From an uncultured Chlamydiae bacterium (GTDB lineage: Bacteria > Chlamydiota > Chlamydiia > Chlamydiales > SM23-39): a stretch of DNA of 64,000 bases. A program made the position numbers and the translations under genes. The notes under the pieces were generated by a model. That model was not told the origin of the DNA. It did not search any database and saw only the letters and a list, made by a program, of their open reading frames with translations. Where the stretch lies: NCBI GenBank assembly GCA_903893545.1, contig CAITMJ010000002.1, forward strand, positions 117,816 through 181,815, read 5' to 3'. Each line of letters begins with the position of its first letter. The stretch's first letter is position 1. Of the stretch, positions 34,802 to 43,439 are shown piece after piece.

Positions 34802-35771
34802 GAGAACGGTAGGCTGCATCGATCGCTCGTTGATTAGCACGACTGATATTTGCTTCGATTGGAGAGGCGATTTTCTGGGTAACAGCCTTGGCAAAGTGTT
34901 TGTATTCTTCCGCATAAACATTGCTTGCTGGTAAAAAATAGGAAATTTTTTCTTCCTTTTCTCGGAACAGGAAAAGAGATTCGTTGAGATCCTCTGTTTG
35001 GCGGAGCGAGTTGGCACTGACAAGGCGAGATTTTGTTCCTATGATTTCAAAACCGTTGTAATAAGAACTGCCGTAAGCGCACTCACAGGAGACTAAAGCC
35101 CCGCTCGGCAATTTCCCTTGGATGGAAATCATTTGGTCGACTTCCAAAGAGGGAGACAGGGCGCGGATATCTGTGATTTCTTCGCCGGAGAGGAAGTGGA
35201 TTAAATCGATGAGATGAATCCCGATTTCCTGAAGAGCTCCACCGCCATTGCCTTTTTCAAGTCTCCAGTTTTCTTCTGGGATCATACGCGAGTAGTAGTA
35301 TGCTCTAAGTTGGAGCAGAGTGCCAAATTCTCTTGAGAGCAAGAGCTCTTTTGCTTTTTGGACGGCCCTCTTAAACCGCATTTGATGCCCTACGAAGAAG
35401 GGGATAGAGCGGCTTTGGAATGCTTCAAGCATTCGATTGACTGAATTCAGGGAGATGGAGAGGGGTTTTTCGCAAAGAGTTGGCAAGCCTGCTGCGGCGC
35501 AAGCCAAGGCGTCTTCCTCATGTAAAAAATTAGGGCTTGCGATGTGCACTGCCTCAACTTCTGGATCTGCAAGAAGATCTTCTCTTTTGGCCGTTGCCCG
35601 AGGAATGCCGAATTGCCGAGCGATCGTTTCTGCTTTTGTTAGGTTTCTATTTTGAATGCAGACAACACGAACTGAATCTGCTTCTTTCAAAATAGGGAGG
35701 ATCCTCCGGCTTATAAATGCGCCACATCCTAAAATACCGAGCCTTAAGGGATTCTTGGCGAGATTTCTCAT
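34743..35771 (-). CDS. Gfo/Idh/MocA-family oxidoreductase
   Basis: The N-terminal Rossmann fold binds NAD(P) (LRLGILGCGAFISRRILP), followed by the family hallmark CEKPLS near residue 118 and HQMRFKRAVQKAKEL, then the C-terminal beta-sheet domain with GGALQEIGIHLIDLIHFL. Members oxidise or reduce sugar hydroxyl/keto groups, so with the neighbouring ketoisomerase and GT2 it could act on a nucleotide sugar. Its 3' end overlaps the ketoisomerase-like gene by 59 nt. No ribosome-binding site is obvious, and the barrel protein gene ends 25 nt upstream on the same strand. Confidence 0.9.
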   Translation of the reverse strand: MRNLAKNPLRLGILGCGAFISRRILPILKEADSVRVVCIQNRNLTKAETIARQFGIPRATAKREDLLADPEVEAVHIASPNFLHEEDALACAAAGLPTLCEKPLSISLNSVNRMLEAFQSRSIPFFVGHQMRFKRAVQKAKELLLSREFGTLLQLRAYYYSRMIPEENWRLEKGNGGGALQEIGIHLIDLIHFLSGEEITDIRALSPSLEVDQMISIQGKLPSGALVSCECAYGSSYYNGFEIIGTKSRLVSANSLRQTEDLNESLFLFREKEEKISYFLPASNVYAEEYKHFAKAVTQKIASPIEANISRANQRAIDAAYRSLKSKCNYLDDNNLMLEPIK

Positions 35772-35796
35772 AAGGGAGGAAGTTTCTTCTGCCTTT

Positions 35797-36531
35797 TCAA
35801 AGGAAAAAGCGAAGCGTTACAAACGCTCCCCATTGGTTGAGATCCCTTTCTGTTAAGCTCAAGGAGTCTGAAGCTCCTATCGGCAACAATCGATAGTAGG
35901 GGGCCATTTCTAACCAGAAATTTCGTGTGTATCTGTAGGCGACGGGAATGTGGACTGCTACGCCCGTTCTATTTTTAAGGATCCAAGCAGCTTCAGATAA
36001 GCTTTCGACTTTCAGGTATTGATTGAAAGTAGGGAGGCAATCGAATTGCAAACCGAACATCCAATCTTGCCAGACATAGTGCGTTTCGAACCCGGCAAGG
36101 ACATAGTAAATCGAATAGCTTAGCCGGATCGGAGCGACGGAGGCATACCTTGTATGGTGATCAGAGAGAAACTCAAGTCCAATGCCTGCATAGGGAGTGA
36201 TCGTCCAATGATTGAGAGCAGAAATACAATACCCTCCGACAAATTCCGTATACGATTCATGAAAGCCCGTTTGATTTAATGAACTCGACAAGGGGCCGAT
36301 ATTGTAAATAGAACGCGCTTGTCCAAAGAAGGTATTGGGTTGTTGATAGGAGATTTTGGCCAGAATATCACCGGTGCTTCCTGAATAGGTAGGGGGCGTT
36401 GAAATCGACATCCATGTGTAGCCGCCGCCTAGATCAAAAGACCATCCTTGCGGCATTTTTGTGGGGCATTGATCTTTAGGCGCAGTGGCAAAGAGAGCGC
36501 TTGTTAAAAATAGAAGTGTGAATAGTCTCAT
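35797..36531 (-). CDS. Outer-membrane beta-barrel protein, 244 aa
   Basis: A signal peptide (MRLFTLLFLTSALFATA) is followed by alternating hydrophobic and polar strands with many Tyr/Trp residues (WSFDLGGGYTWMSI, ITPYAGIGLEFLSDH), and the protein ends with aromatic-hydrophobic residues (FVTLRFFL), as expected for an outer-membrane barrel. Roughly 8-10 strands fit. No named family is recognised. The start overlaps the stop of the upstream YVTN-propeller gene by 4 nt (ATGA), so the two are made together and may act in the same envelope function. Confidence 0.72.
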   Translation of the reverse strand: MRLFTLLFLTSALFATAPKDQCPTKMPQGWSFDLGGGYTWMSISTPPTYSGSTGDILAKISYQQPNTFFGQARSIYNIGPLSSSLNQTGFHESYTEFVGGYCISALNHWTITPYAGIGLEFLSDHHTRYASVAPIRLSYSIYYVLAGFETHYVWQDWMFGLQFDCLPTFNQYLKVESLSEAAWILKNRTGVAVHIPVAYRYTRNFWLEMAPYYRLLPIGASDSLSLTERDLNQWGAFVTLRFFL

Positions 36532-37703
36532 AGGCCTGCCTGATTGAATTTTGTGATTGTTTCGTCGAGTTGGAGATTATAATGGGGTGTCAATCGATTA
36601 AGATCATAGGTAATTGATGGCAATGCTATGACGCTGACTGTATTCGAATCATAATTAGAAACATATGCGAATTGGCCGTTGGGGGAGATCGCAATCGCGC
36701 CTGGAGAGAAATCGACTCCTATAATGGGGGCGATGACCGTATTCGTTTGAAGGTCGATAATATTGACCGTTCCTTGGCTAGATGTTAAATCAGAAAAATC
36801 CATGCCATTATAAACAGTGCTATAATTGGAAACATATGCAAAGGAACCATCGGGTGTAATGGCAATACCGGCAGGTTGTATTCCAAGAGTGATTGTTGCA
36901 ACAATGGTATTACTGACTATACCAACAATACTCACAGTCGTGCCTACAGGCGAAAAATTGTTGCTTCCAAAATTAGTTACATAAGCATATTGGCCATTCG
37001 GAGTGATTGCGATTGCAAAGGGCCCGGAAAAACCTGAAATAGCATTGAGCCGTACAGAATTGTTCATTGTGTTTATGATGCTTATTGTGCCCGCGCTTAG
37101 ATCTCCAGTGGTATAACTGATGACATACACATAAGTGCCATCTGGAGTTATAGCCAGGGCTGAAGGAGCTGTTCCCACTGTAATAGCAGATCCAATAATC
37201 TCATTTGTGTTTAGATTGACCACATTCACTGTGGTTCCATTACCGCTTCCAAGGCCTTCAGGACCTCCGTAATTATTGACGTATGCACGAGTTCCATCGG
37301 GAGTTATCACCAAGCCCGAGGGCCCATCAAAACCGCCGATTGTCCCTATCACAGTATTGGTGGCTAAATCGATCACGGTCACGGTTGTGCTATTGCTATT
37401 GGTCACATAGGCTTTTGTTCCGGCGGGATTGATCGTTACCGTATAAGGTTGATTAAAACTAGCATCGCTAATGGTTTTTTCGACGGTGTTAGTCGTTAAA
37501 TTTAATACGCTAACAGTATCTCCGTTCATGACTCCATTATCGTTGTTATTCGCTACATAGGCAAAGAGGCTATTCGAGGTAATTGCTATCCCGGCAGGAG
37601 TATATCCCACGGGGATCGTTGCAATCACTGTATTGGACTCATCTGCGCAGATAAACGTCGCCCATAAGAGCAAAAAACTCAATGCATGTGCTTTTTTGAT
37701 CAT
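36528..37703 (-). CDS. Exported YVTN-repeat beta-propeller protein
   Basis: After a signal peptide (MIKKAHALSFLLLWATFICA) come about seven to eight repeats of roughly 40-50 residues. Each has the YVTN-type pattern (IAITPDGxxAYVxN) and an NTVxxTI-like strand, typical of YncE/surface-layer beta-propellers. Such propellers bind ligands or partner proteins on the cell surface or in the periplasm. The repeats are highly similar, which suggests expansion by duplication. It overlaps the downstream barrel protein gene by 4 nt, a likely functional pair. Confidence 0.88.
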   Translation of the reverse strand: MIKKAHALSFLLLWATFICADESNTVIATIPVGYTPAGIAITSNSLFAYVANNNDNGVMNGDTVSVLNLTTNTVEKTISDASFNQPYTVTINPAGTKAYVTNSNSTTVTVIDLATNTVIGTIGGFDGPSGLVITPDGTRAYVNNYGGPEGLGSGNGTTVNVVNLNTNEIIGSAITVGTAPSALAITPDGTYVYVISYTTGDLSAGTISIINTMNNSVRLNAISGFSGPFAIAITPNGQYAYVTNFGSNNFSPVGTTVSIVGIVSNTIVATITLGIQPAGIAITPDGSFAYVSNYSTVYNGMDFSDLTSSQGTVNIIDLQTNTVIAPIIGVDFSPGAIAISPNGQFAYVSNYDSNTVSVIALPSITYDLNRLTPHYNLQLDETITKFNQAGL

Positions 37704-37850
37704 TTAACTCTTTTCCGTAAAACTCTTTTTTGAAAAACATATAGACCATCGCCAATCCATGCAACAGCTAAATTTTGACTATCCAAGAATGAGCAATTTT
37801 GATAATTTTTTTCGGCACGCCTTTTTAAACAAAGATCGATTGAGCCGTAT

Positions 37851-37973
37851 ATGAAAATTTTTAGTTTTTCTTCTTACCGCGAAGAGGCGGGGAATCTTGC
37901 GCAAAAACTTAAGCAATACGCTTTAAAAATGATCGCCGATTTAAAAGCGGATCTCGTTCTTGAAGATGTATGA
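37851..37973 (+). CDS. Possible small protein, 40 aa, overlapping the flavoprotein gene start
   Basis: An ATG at 37851 opens a 40-codon frame (MKIFSFSSYREEAGNLAQKL ...) that ends 8 nt inside the following flavoprotein gene, a spacing typical of translational coupling. It is helical and charged. No strong ribosome-binding site is seen. It could be a real leader or small protein, or a chance frame. Confidence 0.3.
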   Translation: MKIFSFSSYREEAGNLAQKLKQYALKMIADLKADLVLEDV

Positions 37974-39156
37974 CTTAATTGTGATTGGAGGGGGAGCCGC
38001 GGGTCTATTTGCAGCTCTTAGTGCAAAGGCGGCTCATGCAAAGGCCAACGTCGTTCTCCTTGAAAAAAGCGCTGTTCTTCTCGCCAAAGTGCGCATCTCC
38101 GGTGGCGGCAGATGCAACGTGACCCACCAGTGTTTTGATCCAACTAAGCTCATCCAAAACTATCCTCGCGGCGGCCAAGAGCTAAGAGGCCCTTTTCACA
38201 GGTTTCAGCCCCAAGATACCATGCAATGGTTTGAGTCCCGTGGAGCTGCCTTAAAAGCCGAGCCAGACGGCAGGATCTTTCCGGTTACAGATAGCTCAGA
38301 AACGATCATCAATACTCTCCTTCAAGAAGCAAAAGCCCTTCAGCTAGAGATCCTCATGAGGCAAAAAATTGACAAAATCGAGAAAACAGATCAAGGATTC
38401 CAAGTAGGCCCTTATACGACTCGTAAACTCCTCCTCGCTACAGGCAGCGCCTCTGACGGCCACGCCTGGGCAGCGCAGCTTGGCCATACCATCGAAAAGC
38501 CGGTTCCCTCCCTCTTTACATTCAATGTGCCCACGTCCCCTCTAAAAGAGCTCAGCGGCATCTCCCACAGTCCCGTCGAGCTATCGATTGTCGGCGCTCC
38601 TCTTGTCCAAAAAGGGGCTCTTCTCATTACCCACTTTGGCTTTAGCGGTCCCGCCGCTCTTAAGCTCTCTGCCTGGGGAGCTAAAATTTTTCACGAGCGC
38701 CAGTACAAAGTGCCACTCTCAGTTGACTGGTTACCCGATGAAACCATCCCCAAAACCTTCGAAACACTCCTCCAGCTCAAAAAAACCGCGCCCCAAAAAA
38801 CGCTCCTTGCTGAAAACCCGTTTAAATTCTCCAAAAATCTCTGGAAAACTCTCCTCGATAACGACAAGCGCCTCAGCGACATCTCGCAAAAAGAGCTCCA
38901 AGCCATCTCACAAAAGCTCCACGCAGATATCTACCAAATAGACGGAAAAACCACGCATAAAGAAGAATTTGTGACCTGTGGCGGAGTGACTTTGAAAGAA
39001 GTGAACTTTAAAACAATGGAAAGCAAAATTTGCCCAGGACTCTATTTTGCAGGCGAAATATTAGACATCGATGGAGTCACGGGGGGCTTTAATTTTCAGG
39101 CCGCCTGGACAACCGGATTTATCGCGGGCTCTTCGGCGATGGAGGGGTTAAATTGA
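37966..39156 (+). CDS. HI0933-family FAD-dependent flavoprotein (YhiN/BaiN-like)
   Basis: The ATG at 37966 starts MYDLIVIGGGAAGLFAALSA, the FAD dinucleotide-binding fold. The HI0933 hallmark RISGGGRCNVTH follows near residue 45, then LLLATGS, GALLITHFGFSGPAAL, FVTCGGVTLKEV and a closing GEILDIDGVTGGFNFQAAW. Members of this family are uncharacterised or related to bile-acid reductase BaiN. The 3' part uses markedly C-ending codons (CTC, ATC, CTCC runs). The next gene's ATG shares one base with its stop, making a tight operon. Confidence 0.92.
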   Translation: MYDLIVIGGGAAGLFAALSAKAAHAKANVVLLEKSAVLLAKVRISGGGRCNVTHQCFDPTKLIQNYPRGGQELRGPFHRFQPQDTMQWFESRGAALKAEPDGRIFPVTDSSETIINTLLQEAKALQLEILMRQKIDKIEKTDQGFQVGPYTTRKLLLATGSASDGHAWAAQLGHTIEKPVPSLFTFNVPTSPLKELSGISHSPVELSIVGAPLVQKGALLITHFGFSGPAALKLSAWGAKIFHERQYKVPLSVDWLPDETIPKTFETLLQLKKTAPQKTLLAENPFKFSKNLWKTLLDNDKRLSDISQKELQAISQKLHADIYQIDGKTTHKEEFVTCGGVTLKEVNFKTMESKICPGLYFAGEILDIDGVTGGFNFQAAWTTGFIAGSSAMEGLN

Positions 39157-39893
39157 TGACAGTCTCGTTGATAGAGCGCTTGGGATTAGGATCGCTATTT
39201 ACCCACTTTTCATCATTTGACCAGACGCAACCCCTATTTCAAGCATGTCTTACGGTATTGCATACGCATGAAGACAAAGATACAATCCTCTATCTATACG
39301 ATCGCCTCTTTACAGAGAATTTGAACTGGATTCGAGCGCTTGCACCAATCCACCCCTCTTCCCTTCAGTCTTTTGATGTGACTCCTCAGGAGATGCACGA
39401 CTTAATTCTCTATCTTGCTTGGGATCGGATGTGCATATGCATATCTCGTTTATTTGATCATCAATCCTCAGATGCAAAATTTATTAGCGGGCTGGAAGTA
39501 TTAAAAGAGTGTTTGATTGAATCTTACCAGCATATTACCCAGCAAGGTCAGACCTCTCCGAGCATCTATCGGCTGTTTGAGGCGCTCTTTTTCTATTTTA
39601 TGCGAGAAGAGCAATGGCAAAAAAACTCCCCTTCAGAGTGGGCAATCTTAACCCAAAGTTTCTCCGTTTTAAAAGGGGAGGAGGAGCTTGGGAGAGTTTC
39701 TTATATCGACGATGCAGTTTCGCGAATAGGGGAGCCGGTGACATCCGAACGTTATTTAACTTCAGATTCTCCTGATAAAATAAAAGCTCGCCTTGCCTTT
39801 GCAAATTTCATGATGGAGAAGCTCAAATTGGAGATTCCTGGATGGAATTATTATTTAGCCCAAAAAGAAATCATCTCTCTTTCCCAACCTTAA
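39156..39893 (+). CDS. Hypothetical protein, 245 aa
   Basis: This is a soluble, mostly helical protein with no recognised family. The ATG at 39156 overlaps the stop of the flavoprotein gene (TGATG) and follows GGAGGGG, so translation is probably coupled. Features: a Leu/Ile-rich start ([18 protein letters not shown]) and [20 protein letters not shown] in the middle. It lies between a flavoprotein and an iron-sulfur ferredoxin, all rightward and close together, which hints at a shared redox-related role, but no catalytic motif is visible. Confidence 0.65.
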   Translation: MTVSLIERLGLGSLFTHFSSFDQTQPLFQACLTVLHTHEDKDTILYLYDRLFTENLNWIRALAPIHPSSLQSFDVTPQEMHDLILYLAWDRMCICISRLFDHQSSDAKFISGLEVLKECLIESYQHITQQGQTSPSIYRLFEALFFYFMREEQWQKNSPSEWAILTQSFSVLKGEEELGRVSYIDDAVSRIGEPVTSERYLTSDSPDKIKARLAFANFMMEKLKLEIPGWNYYLAQKEIISLSQP

Positions 39894-39906
39894 GAGGAAA
39901 CTTACA

Positions 39907-40257
39907 ATGGATAGTGCAATAGAGCTTTGCGATAGAATTAAAACTCTAGGAATCGATAAGGCGAGAAAACATATTTTCTTATGTTGCGATCAGTCAAAGC
40001 CTAAATGCTGCCGCATAGAAGAGGGAAATGAGTCATGGACCTATCTTAAATTGCGATTAAAAGAGTTAAACTTGAGTGAATCTGGGGGCATTTGCCGCTC
40101 TAAAGTCGATTGTTTGCGCATCTGTGTGCAAGGGCCTATCGCCGTCGTCTATCCAGAGGGAGTTTGGTATCACTCTTGTACGCCACAAGTGTTAGAACGG
40201 ATTATCCAAGAGCATCTTATTCAGGGCAAAGTTGTTCAGGAGTATGTTTGTTCATAA
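39907..40257 (+). CDS. Thioredoxin-like [2Fe-2S] ferredoxin
   Basis: The 116-residue protein matches the thioredoxin-like ferredoxin family (Azotobacter FeSII / NuoE-like): KHIFLCC with C26/C27, C34/C35, [11 protein letters not shown] with C63, C69 and C73, then [19 protein letters not shown]. Four of these ligate a [2Fe-2S] cluster. A GAGGAAA ribosome-binding site precedes the ATG, and the gene follows the 245-aa gene by 13 nt. It probably carries electrons for an unknown partner, conceivably the flavoprotein upstream. It overlaps the next, opposite gene by 6 nt. Confidence 0.88.
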   Translation: MDSAIELCDRIKTLGIDKARKHIFLCCDQSKPKCCRIEEGNESWTYLKLRLKELNLSESGGICRSKVDCLRICVQGPIAVVYPEGVWYHSCTPQVLERIIQEHLIQGKVVQEYVCS

Positions 40258-40524
40258 TAAGGCGATACGGTTCATAGGCTTTTGTCTTCCTAATTTTATG
40301 GGGGGATATGGAAAGCACGTCCAACCTCTTTTTACTGGAACCCGAGGGGGGACTTTTTTGATGAATGTCTTGGTACTGTCAGGATGTATTTGGACTAAAT
40401 TTTCCCCCTCTGTCTCTAAAACGCTAAATCCTGCAGCAAGAGCTCCCCAGTATGCTCTATTGAAAGCTGCATCAGCAAGTTCTGGAATCGCTTGCTCCAA
40501 GAAATCGAGTTGTTTTTCATCCAT
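40252..40524 (-). CDS. Hypothetical small protein, 90 aa
   Basis: The ATG at 40522-40524 has AAGGA seven bases upstream. A longer frame reaches 40584 but lacks a signal. The sequence starts [20 protein letters not shown], with an [14 protein letters not shown] segment, then a Pro/Lys-rich C-terminal half ([11 protein letters not shown]). No family is recognised. It is convergent with the ferredoxin gene, overlapping by 6 nt. Could be a small regulator or effector; nothing shows function. Confidence 0.5.
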   Translation of the reverse strand: MDEKQLDFLEQAIPELADAAFNRAYWGALAAGFSVLETEGENLVQIHPDSTKTFIKKVPPRVPVKRGWTCFPYPPIKLGRQKPMNRIALL

Positions 40525-40616
40525 GACTATTCCTTTTTGAAAGGCACATTTTGTCAATGATGAAATTAACTTACAATCAGACACGTAGCTTTTAGTTGGA
40601 TAAGATTTAAATAATG

Positions 40617-40638
40617 AAAAAGGCCGGGAGAAATCCCG
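40617..40638 (-). terminator. Intrinsic terminator of the 122-aa gene
   Basis: CGGGA and TCCCG (40625-40629 and 40634-40638) form a hairpin. On the minus strand it is followed by GCCTTTTTC, downstream of the gene at 40680-41048. Confidence 0.6.
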
Positions 40639-40679
40639 ACGTTTGAGGTTGGCTGGGAGTTCTTCAAAAGGTCATACTT

Positions 40680-41048
40680 TTATATCTGGCCATTGGCGAT
40701 TCGTTGTGCATTTACCGCAGCATCCTGAGGGTTTTTCTGCGTGTCAGCATTTATGTCAGCAGTTAAGAGTTGGGTGAGTGTTTGCTGCGTTCCGGATAGG
40801 TTATTTATTTTGTTCGCAAGAGTTAGATCATTATCTGATTGCCGATAAGCGGCTGCGACTATCTCTACCTGGGCAAGGTTGCCTTGTAATTGCTGATAGT
40901 ACCCTATCTCTTGTTCATCGGTCGCAGTATTCTGAGGATTTTGAGTCTCATCATTCTGTAGGTTTTGAATGTCAGTATCCCATGCGCTCGAAGGATCGCT
41001 TGTCATTCCGAAAACAGAAAAAGTACTAGAAATTGGTATAGAATCCAC
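40680..41048 (-). CDS. Hypothetical Gln/Asn-rich protein, 122 aa
   Basis: The start is a GTG at 41046-41048 with AAGGA seven bases upstream. The protein is helical, rich in Gln, Asn, Asp and Thr and poor in hydrophobic residues, with few aromatic residues (QNLQNDETQNPQNTATDEQE). Composition, helicity and lack of a Sec signal resemble type III-secreted needle/translocator or filament-like small proteins, but this is only a resemblance. A hairpin terminator lies downstream. It stands alone next to an apparently non-coding region. Confidence 0.55.
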   Translation of the reverse strand: MDSIPISSTFSVFGMTSDPSSAWDTDIQNLQNDETQNPQNTATDEQEIGYYQQLQGNLAQVEIVAAAYRQSDNDLTLANKINNLSGTQQTLTQLLTADINADTQKNPQDAAVNAQRIANGQI

Positions 41049-41513
41049 AATTACGTCCTTGTTCTTGTTAATGTGTTAATATTAATTATAGCATTATTGC
41101 ATTAATAAGTAAACTGTTTTTTATGTCGTTTTTTCGTGTAAGTTGTTGATTATTAGACAGTTGATTTTTTTGACCAAGAGGGGAGGAGGTTGTGTCCGCA
41201 ACGACTTATGCTATTGTGGAGGGCCGGAGCCATCCGTTCACGGTGGCGCGCCCCTGACGGTCATCTTAAGCGGGCTCAGGCAGCAAGCTATTTGTATAGC
41301 GGGCTAGTAACCCTAGAGCTAGCCCTATAGGCAGTGTTTTTATTTAATAAAGCTATATCCTGGGGGATGCTTCCCTGAATCATTGTTAGGGGAAGAGTTG
41401 CTCCGGTCTGAAAATAGAGCTAATGCAACATTTAGATTTTTAAACGCAGAGTAGTTGGATCTTAATAAAAGCTTTCAACGAAGGTAAGTTTTTTATGGTT
41501 TGAAGAGAGGGTT
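41049..41513. other. 465-nt intergenic region with a structured segment and a possible short ORF
   Basis: No long frame is present. Positions 41160-41350 are unusually structured. A strong AGGAGG ribosome-binding-like site (41184-41189) precedes GTG at 41192, opening 21 codons to a TGA at 41255-41257. Small hairpins follow: GTTG/CAAC near 41195, CCG-TTCA-CGG near 41236, GCTAT-TTGT-ATAGC near 41288. A 7-bp stem GGGCTAG/CTAGCCC comes next, with a T-rich tract (GTTTTTATTT) near 41335, so the end looks like a terminator. It could be a small RNA or a leader peptide region. It does not match tRNA, SRP RNA or RNase P RNA by eye. Confidence 0.35.
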
Positions 41514-42053
41514 TTAGGAAAAATATTTTTCCATTTGGACTACCTGGATGGCGGTCGCATCTGGCAATACCACGTCTTCTTTAGATACTTCATTCCATCC
41601 TTTGCCTTTGTAAAAAGAAAGGCCTGGCAAAGTAGAGCCAAGGACGCCTCTGGAAAATCCATTTGCTTTGGCTGCTTTTTCTGAGTGATTCAAAATCATG
41701 GAACCAATTCCTTTACCACTATAGCTCGGGTCGACGAACATAGCTCGTATCCGTGCCGGATCAGTGAAAGGATTTAGTGGATCGTTTTTCTTAGAAACTT
41801 CCGAGGGACCTGCATAAAGCTTATTTCTAAAACTCCAGCCGCCGCAGCCAATCATAGCCCCTGTTTCTGTTATGACGACAAAGAAAGTCTTATCTTCGAT
41901 GAGTTGACGGTCGGGAACGCATACGAATTGACAGCAAGAATCGATTTGCGGTGCAGAATAGTGCCCAATTCCCAAATTCTTCATAGAACGTTTCATCAAC
42001 GCTTCTATCTGCTCTAGGTCATTTATTTCAGCGAATCGAATTGTGGTATTCAT
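41514..42053 (-). CDS. GNAT-family N-acetyltransferase
   Basis: The 179-residue protein is a complete GNAT domain: an N-terminal RFAEINDLEQIEALM strand-helix, FVVITETGAMIGCGGWSF, the acetyl-CoA-binding loop MFVDPSYSGKGIGSMIL (the R/Q-x-x-G-x-G/A loop), and a closing SFYKGKGW. The middle (PSEVSKKNDPLNPFTDPARI) resembles the family of small GNAT proteins with several Asp/Pro. Substrate unknown. It stands alone. The ATG at 42051-42053 has no strong ribosome-binding site visible. Confidence 0.86.
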   Translation of the reverse strand: MNTTIRFAEINDLEQIEALMKRSMKNLGIGHYSAPQIDSCCQFVCVPDRQLIEDKTFFVVITETGAMIGCGGWSFRNKLYAGPSEVSKKNDPLNPFTDPARIRAMFVDPSYSGKGIGSMILNHSEKAAKANGFSRGVLGSTLPGLSFYKGKGWNEVSKEDVVLPDATAIQVVQMEKYFS

Positions 42054-42206
42054 GGGAAACTTTGTATCAAAAATTCGAATAAAAAAGAAGGGCTAGGTTT
42101 TACTCAGTGTTTAATAAAGTATCTTTTTACTGCTAGACTGAAATCAAGGAAAATAATACAATATTCTTTTTAATTTGAAAAATCTTATTTTTTTGAGGGA
42201 GGGACA

Positions 42207-43439
42207 ATGCCTGCTATATCATTTTCTTTAACGGAAAAGGCCGTTATTGATCCTATTTTGACTTTGCGTGCGCCTCTTCCTCCTCTTGAACCAGGCCAGG
42301 CAGCGAGTTGGACAGCTAAGGTATGGCAGGGCATTCAGTCTGAGCTAGTTGCTCGAGTAGTCGCTGTTTTTACTTCTGTGTTTGCAGCAGCTGATGCTTT
42401 GATTCATCTCACGACAGGCATGTACAAAGGAACCTGTTTATTGGCAGGGACTAACTATAGTAAATCAATCGTTTATGGTCATTTTCGACAAGCCGCTTGG
42501 TTTACTCTGCTCACCATTGCGGGCTCGATTGCAGGCGCCATATGGCCAGGTGTCTTTAAGCATTGCCGTTATTCTCCTCCACCTCCTTCTGACAACTTCC
42601 CCGATGCTCCTCCCTCTGTTCAAGGACTAGCCGCAGCAGTCCAAAGAGGCGATCAACAAGCTCCCTTTGATCAATTGAAGCAGCTCTGGAGACAAAGTTC
42701 ATTAGAAAATAAACATTGGTTTGTTCAGGTCTTTAATCATGATGGCGCTGAGAGTTTTAAAGCTGTTCGTACAGAATTAGCAGGCACCGTTTATCGACCT
42801 GTCCAACATTTAAGAGATCGGCAAGTAAAATGGCTCTCTGCTGACGAAGTTGATCAGCGCACTACCAATGCGTGGAGACAAGCAAGTGTTTGCAGCCGTT
42901 CTTTCTTCTATCATGCAACATCTGAATGTGCTCTTGAATCTATCCTTAAATCGAAAAGGATCGAAGTTCGGCATGAAAAAGCGTTCCGTGGTGCTTTTGT
43001 CTCAAATCAACCTGAAACAGGTTTTGGCAGCTGCATTTTAGCGTTTAAGAGAAATATTGAACGATTAAGTTCCTTAGAGCATGGCTTCCAAACTAGTCAA
43101 AACAGGTATTGGGCTGGCTTTTCTCGTGACATTCCAGTAACTGATTCGACATTGGCCTACATTATGTTGGATGGAGGAACTGAAGCAGAGTGTAGAGATA
43201 TGGAAGCTCGTTGCCAACAATGGACGGGTAGAGCAATTAAAGTTGTATCGCTTCGAGATGCAGAAGAACATCTTGAATCCGTACAAAGGTTGGATATAGG
43301 TATTCCTTCTGAGTGGCCATCGGAAGATGACAGGATGTGTCAGAAGATCTTGAATACTCTACGAGCCCGAGCAGCAGTTGCGACACAACAGTATGAGCCT
43401 CGACAGAGAGTTAGACAGCAGATGATGGCTATGGCTTAA
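42207..43439 (+). CDS. Inc-like membrane protein with a possible ADP-ribosyltransferase-like domain
   Basis: A strong ribosome-binding site (GAGGGAGGGACA) precedes the ATG. The 410-residue protein has hydrophobic helices at about residues 47-70 and 95-118, an arrangement resembling Inc proteins, followed by a Pro-rich linker (PPPPSDNFPDAPPS) and a soluble domain. From about 235: FFYHATSECALESILKSKR, then RGAFVSNQPETGFGSCILAF, which resembles the H-containing first strand and the following loop of ADP-ribosyltransferase folds, though no full triad is assigned. Inserting in the inclusion membrane and modifying a host protein is the inferred model, not shown. The stop lies at the start of the repeat beside tmRNA. 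Confidence 0.6.
   Translation: MPAISFSLTEKAVIDPILTLRAPLPPLEPGQAASWTAKVWQGIQSELVARVVAVFTSVFAAADALIHLTTGMYKGTCLLAGTNYSKSIVYGHFRQAAWFTLLTIAGSIAGAIWPGVFKHCRYSPPPPSDNFPDAPPSVQGLAAAVQRGDQQAPFDQLKQLWRQSSLENKHWFVQVFNHDGAESFKAVRTELAGTVYRPVQHLRDRQVKWLSADEVDQRTTNAWRQASVCSRSFFYHATSECALESILKSKRIEVRHEKAFRGAFVSNQPETGFGSCILAFKRNIERLSSLEHGFQTSQNRYWAGFSRDIPVTDSTLAYIMLDGGTEAECRDMEARCQQWTGRAIKVVSLRDAEEHLESVQRLDIGIPSEWPSEDDRMCQKILNTLRARAAVATQQYEPRQRVRQQMMAMA

Noticed and set aside
41192..41257. Start of ribosomal protein L21
   Set aside because: The short peptide has a YAIVEG segment similar to L21, but the frame stops after 21 codons, nothing further matches and no rpmA follows.
41160..41350. RNase P RNA, SRP RNA or 6S RNA
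   Set aside because: Conserved sequence blocks of RNase P and SRP RNA are absent, and no long central-bubble rod typical of 6S RNA was found by eye.
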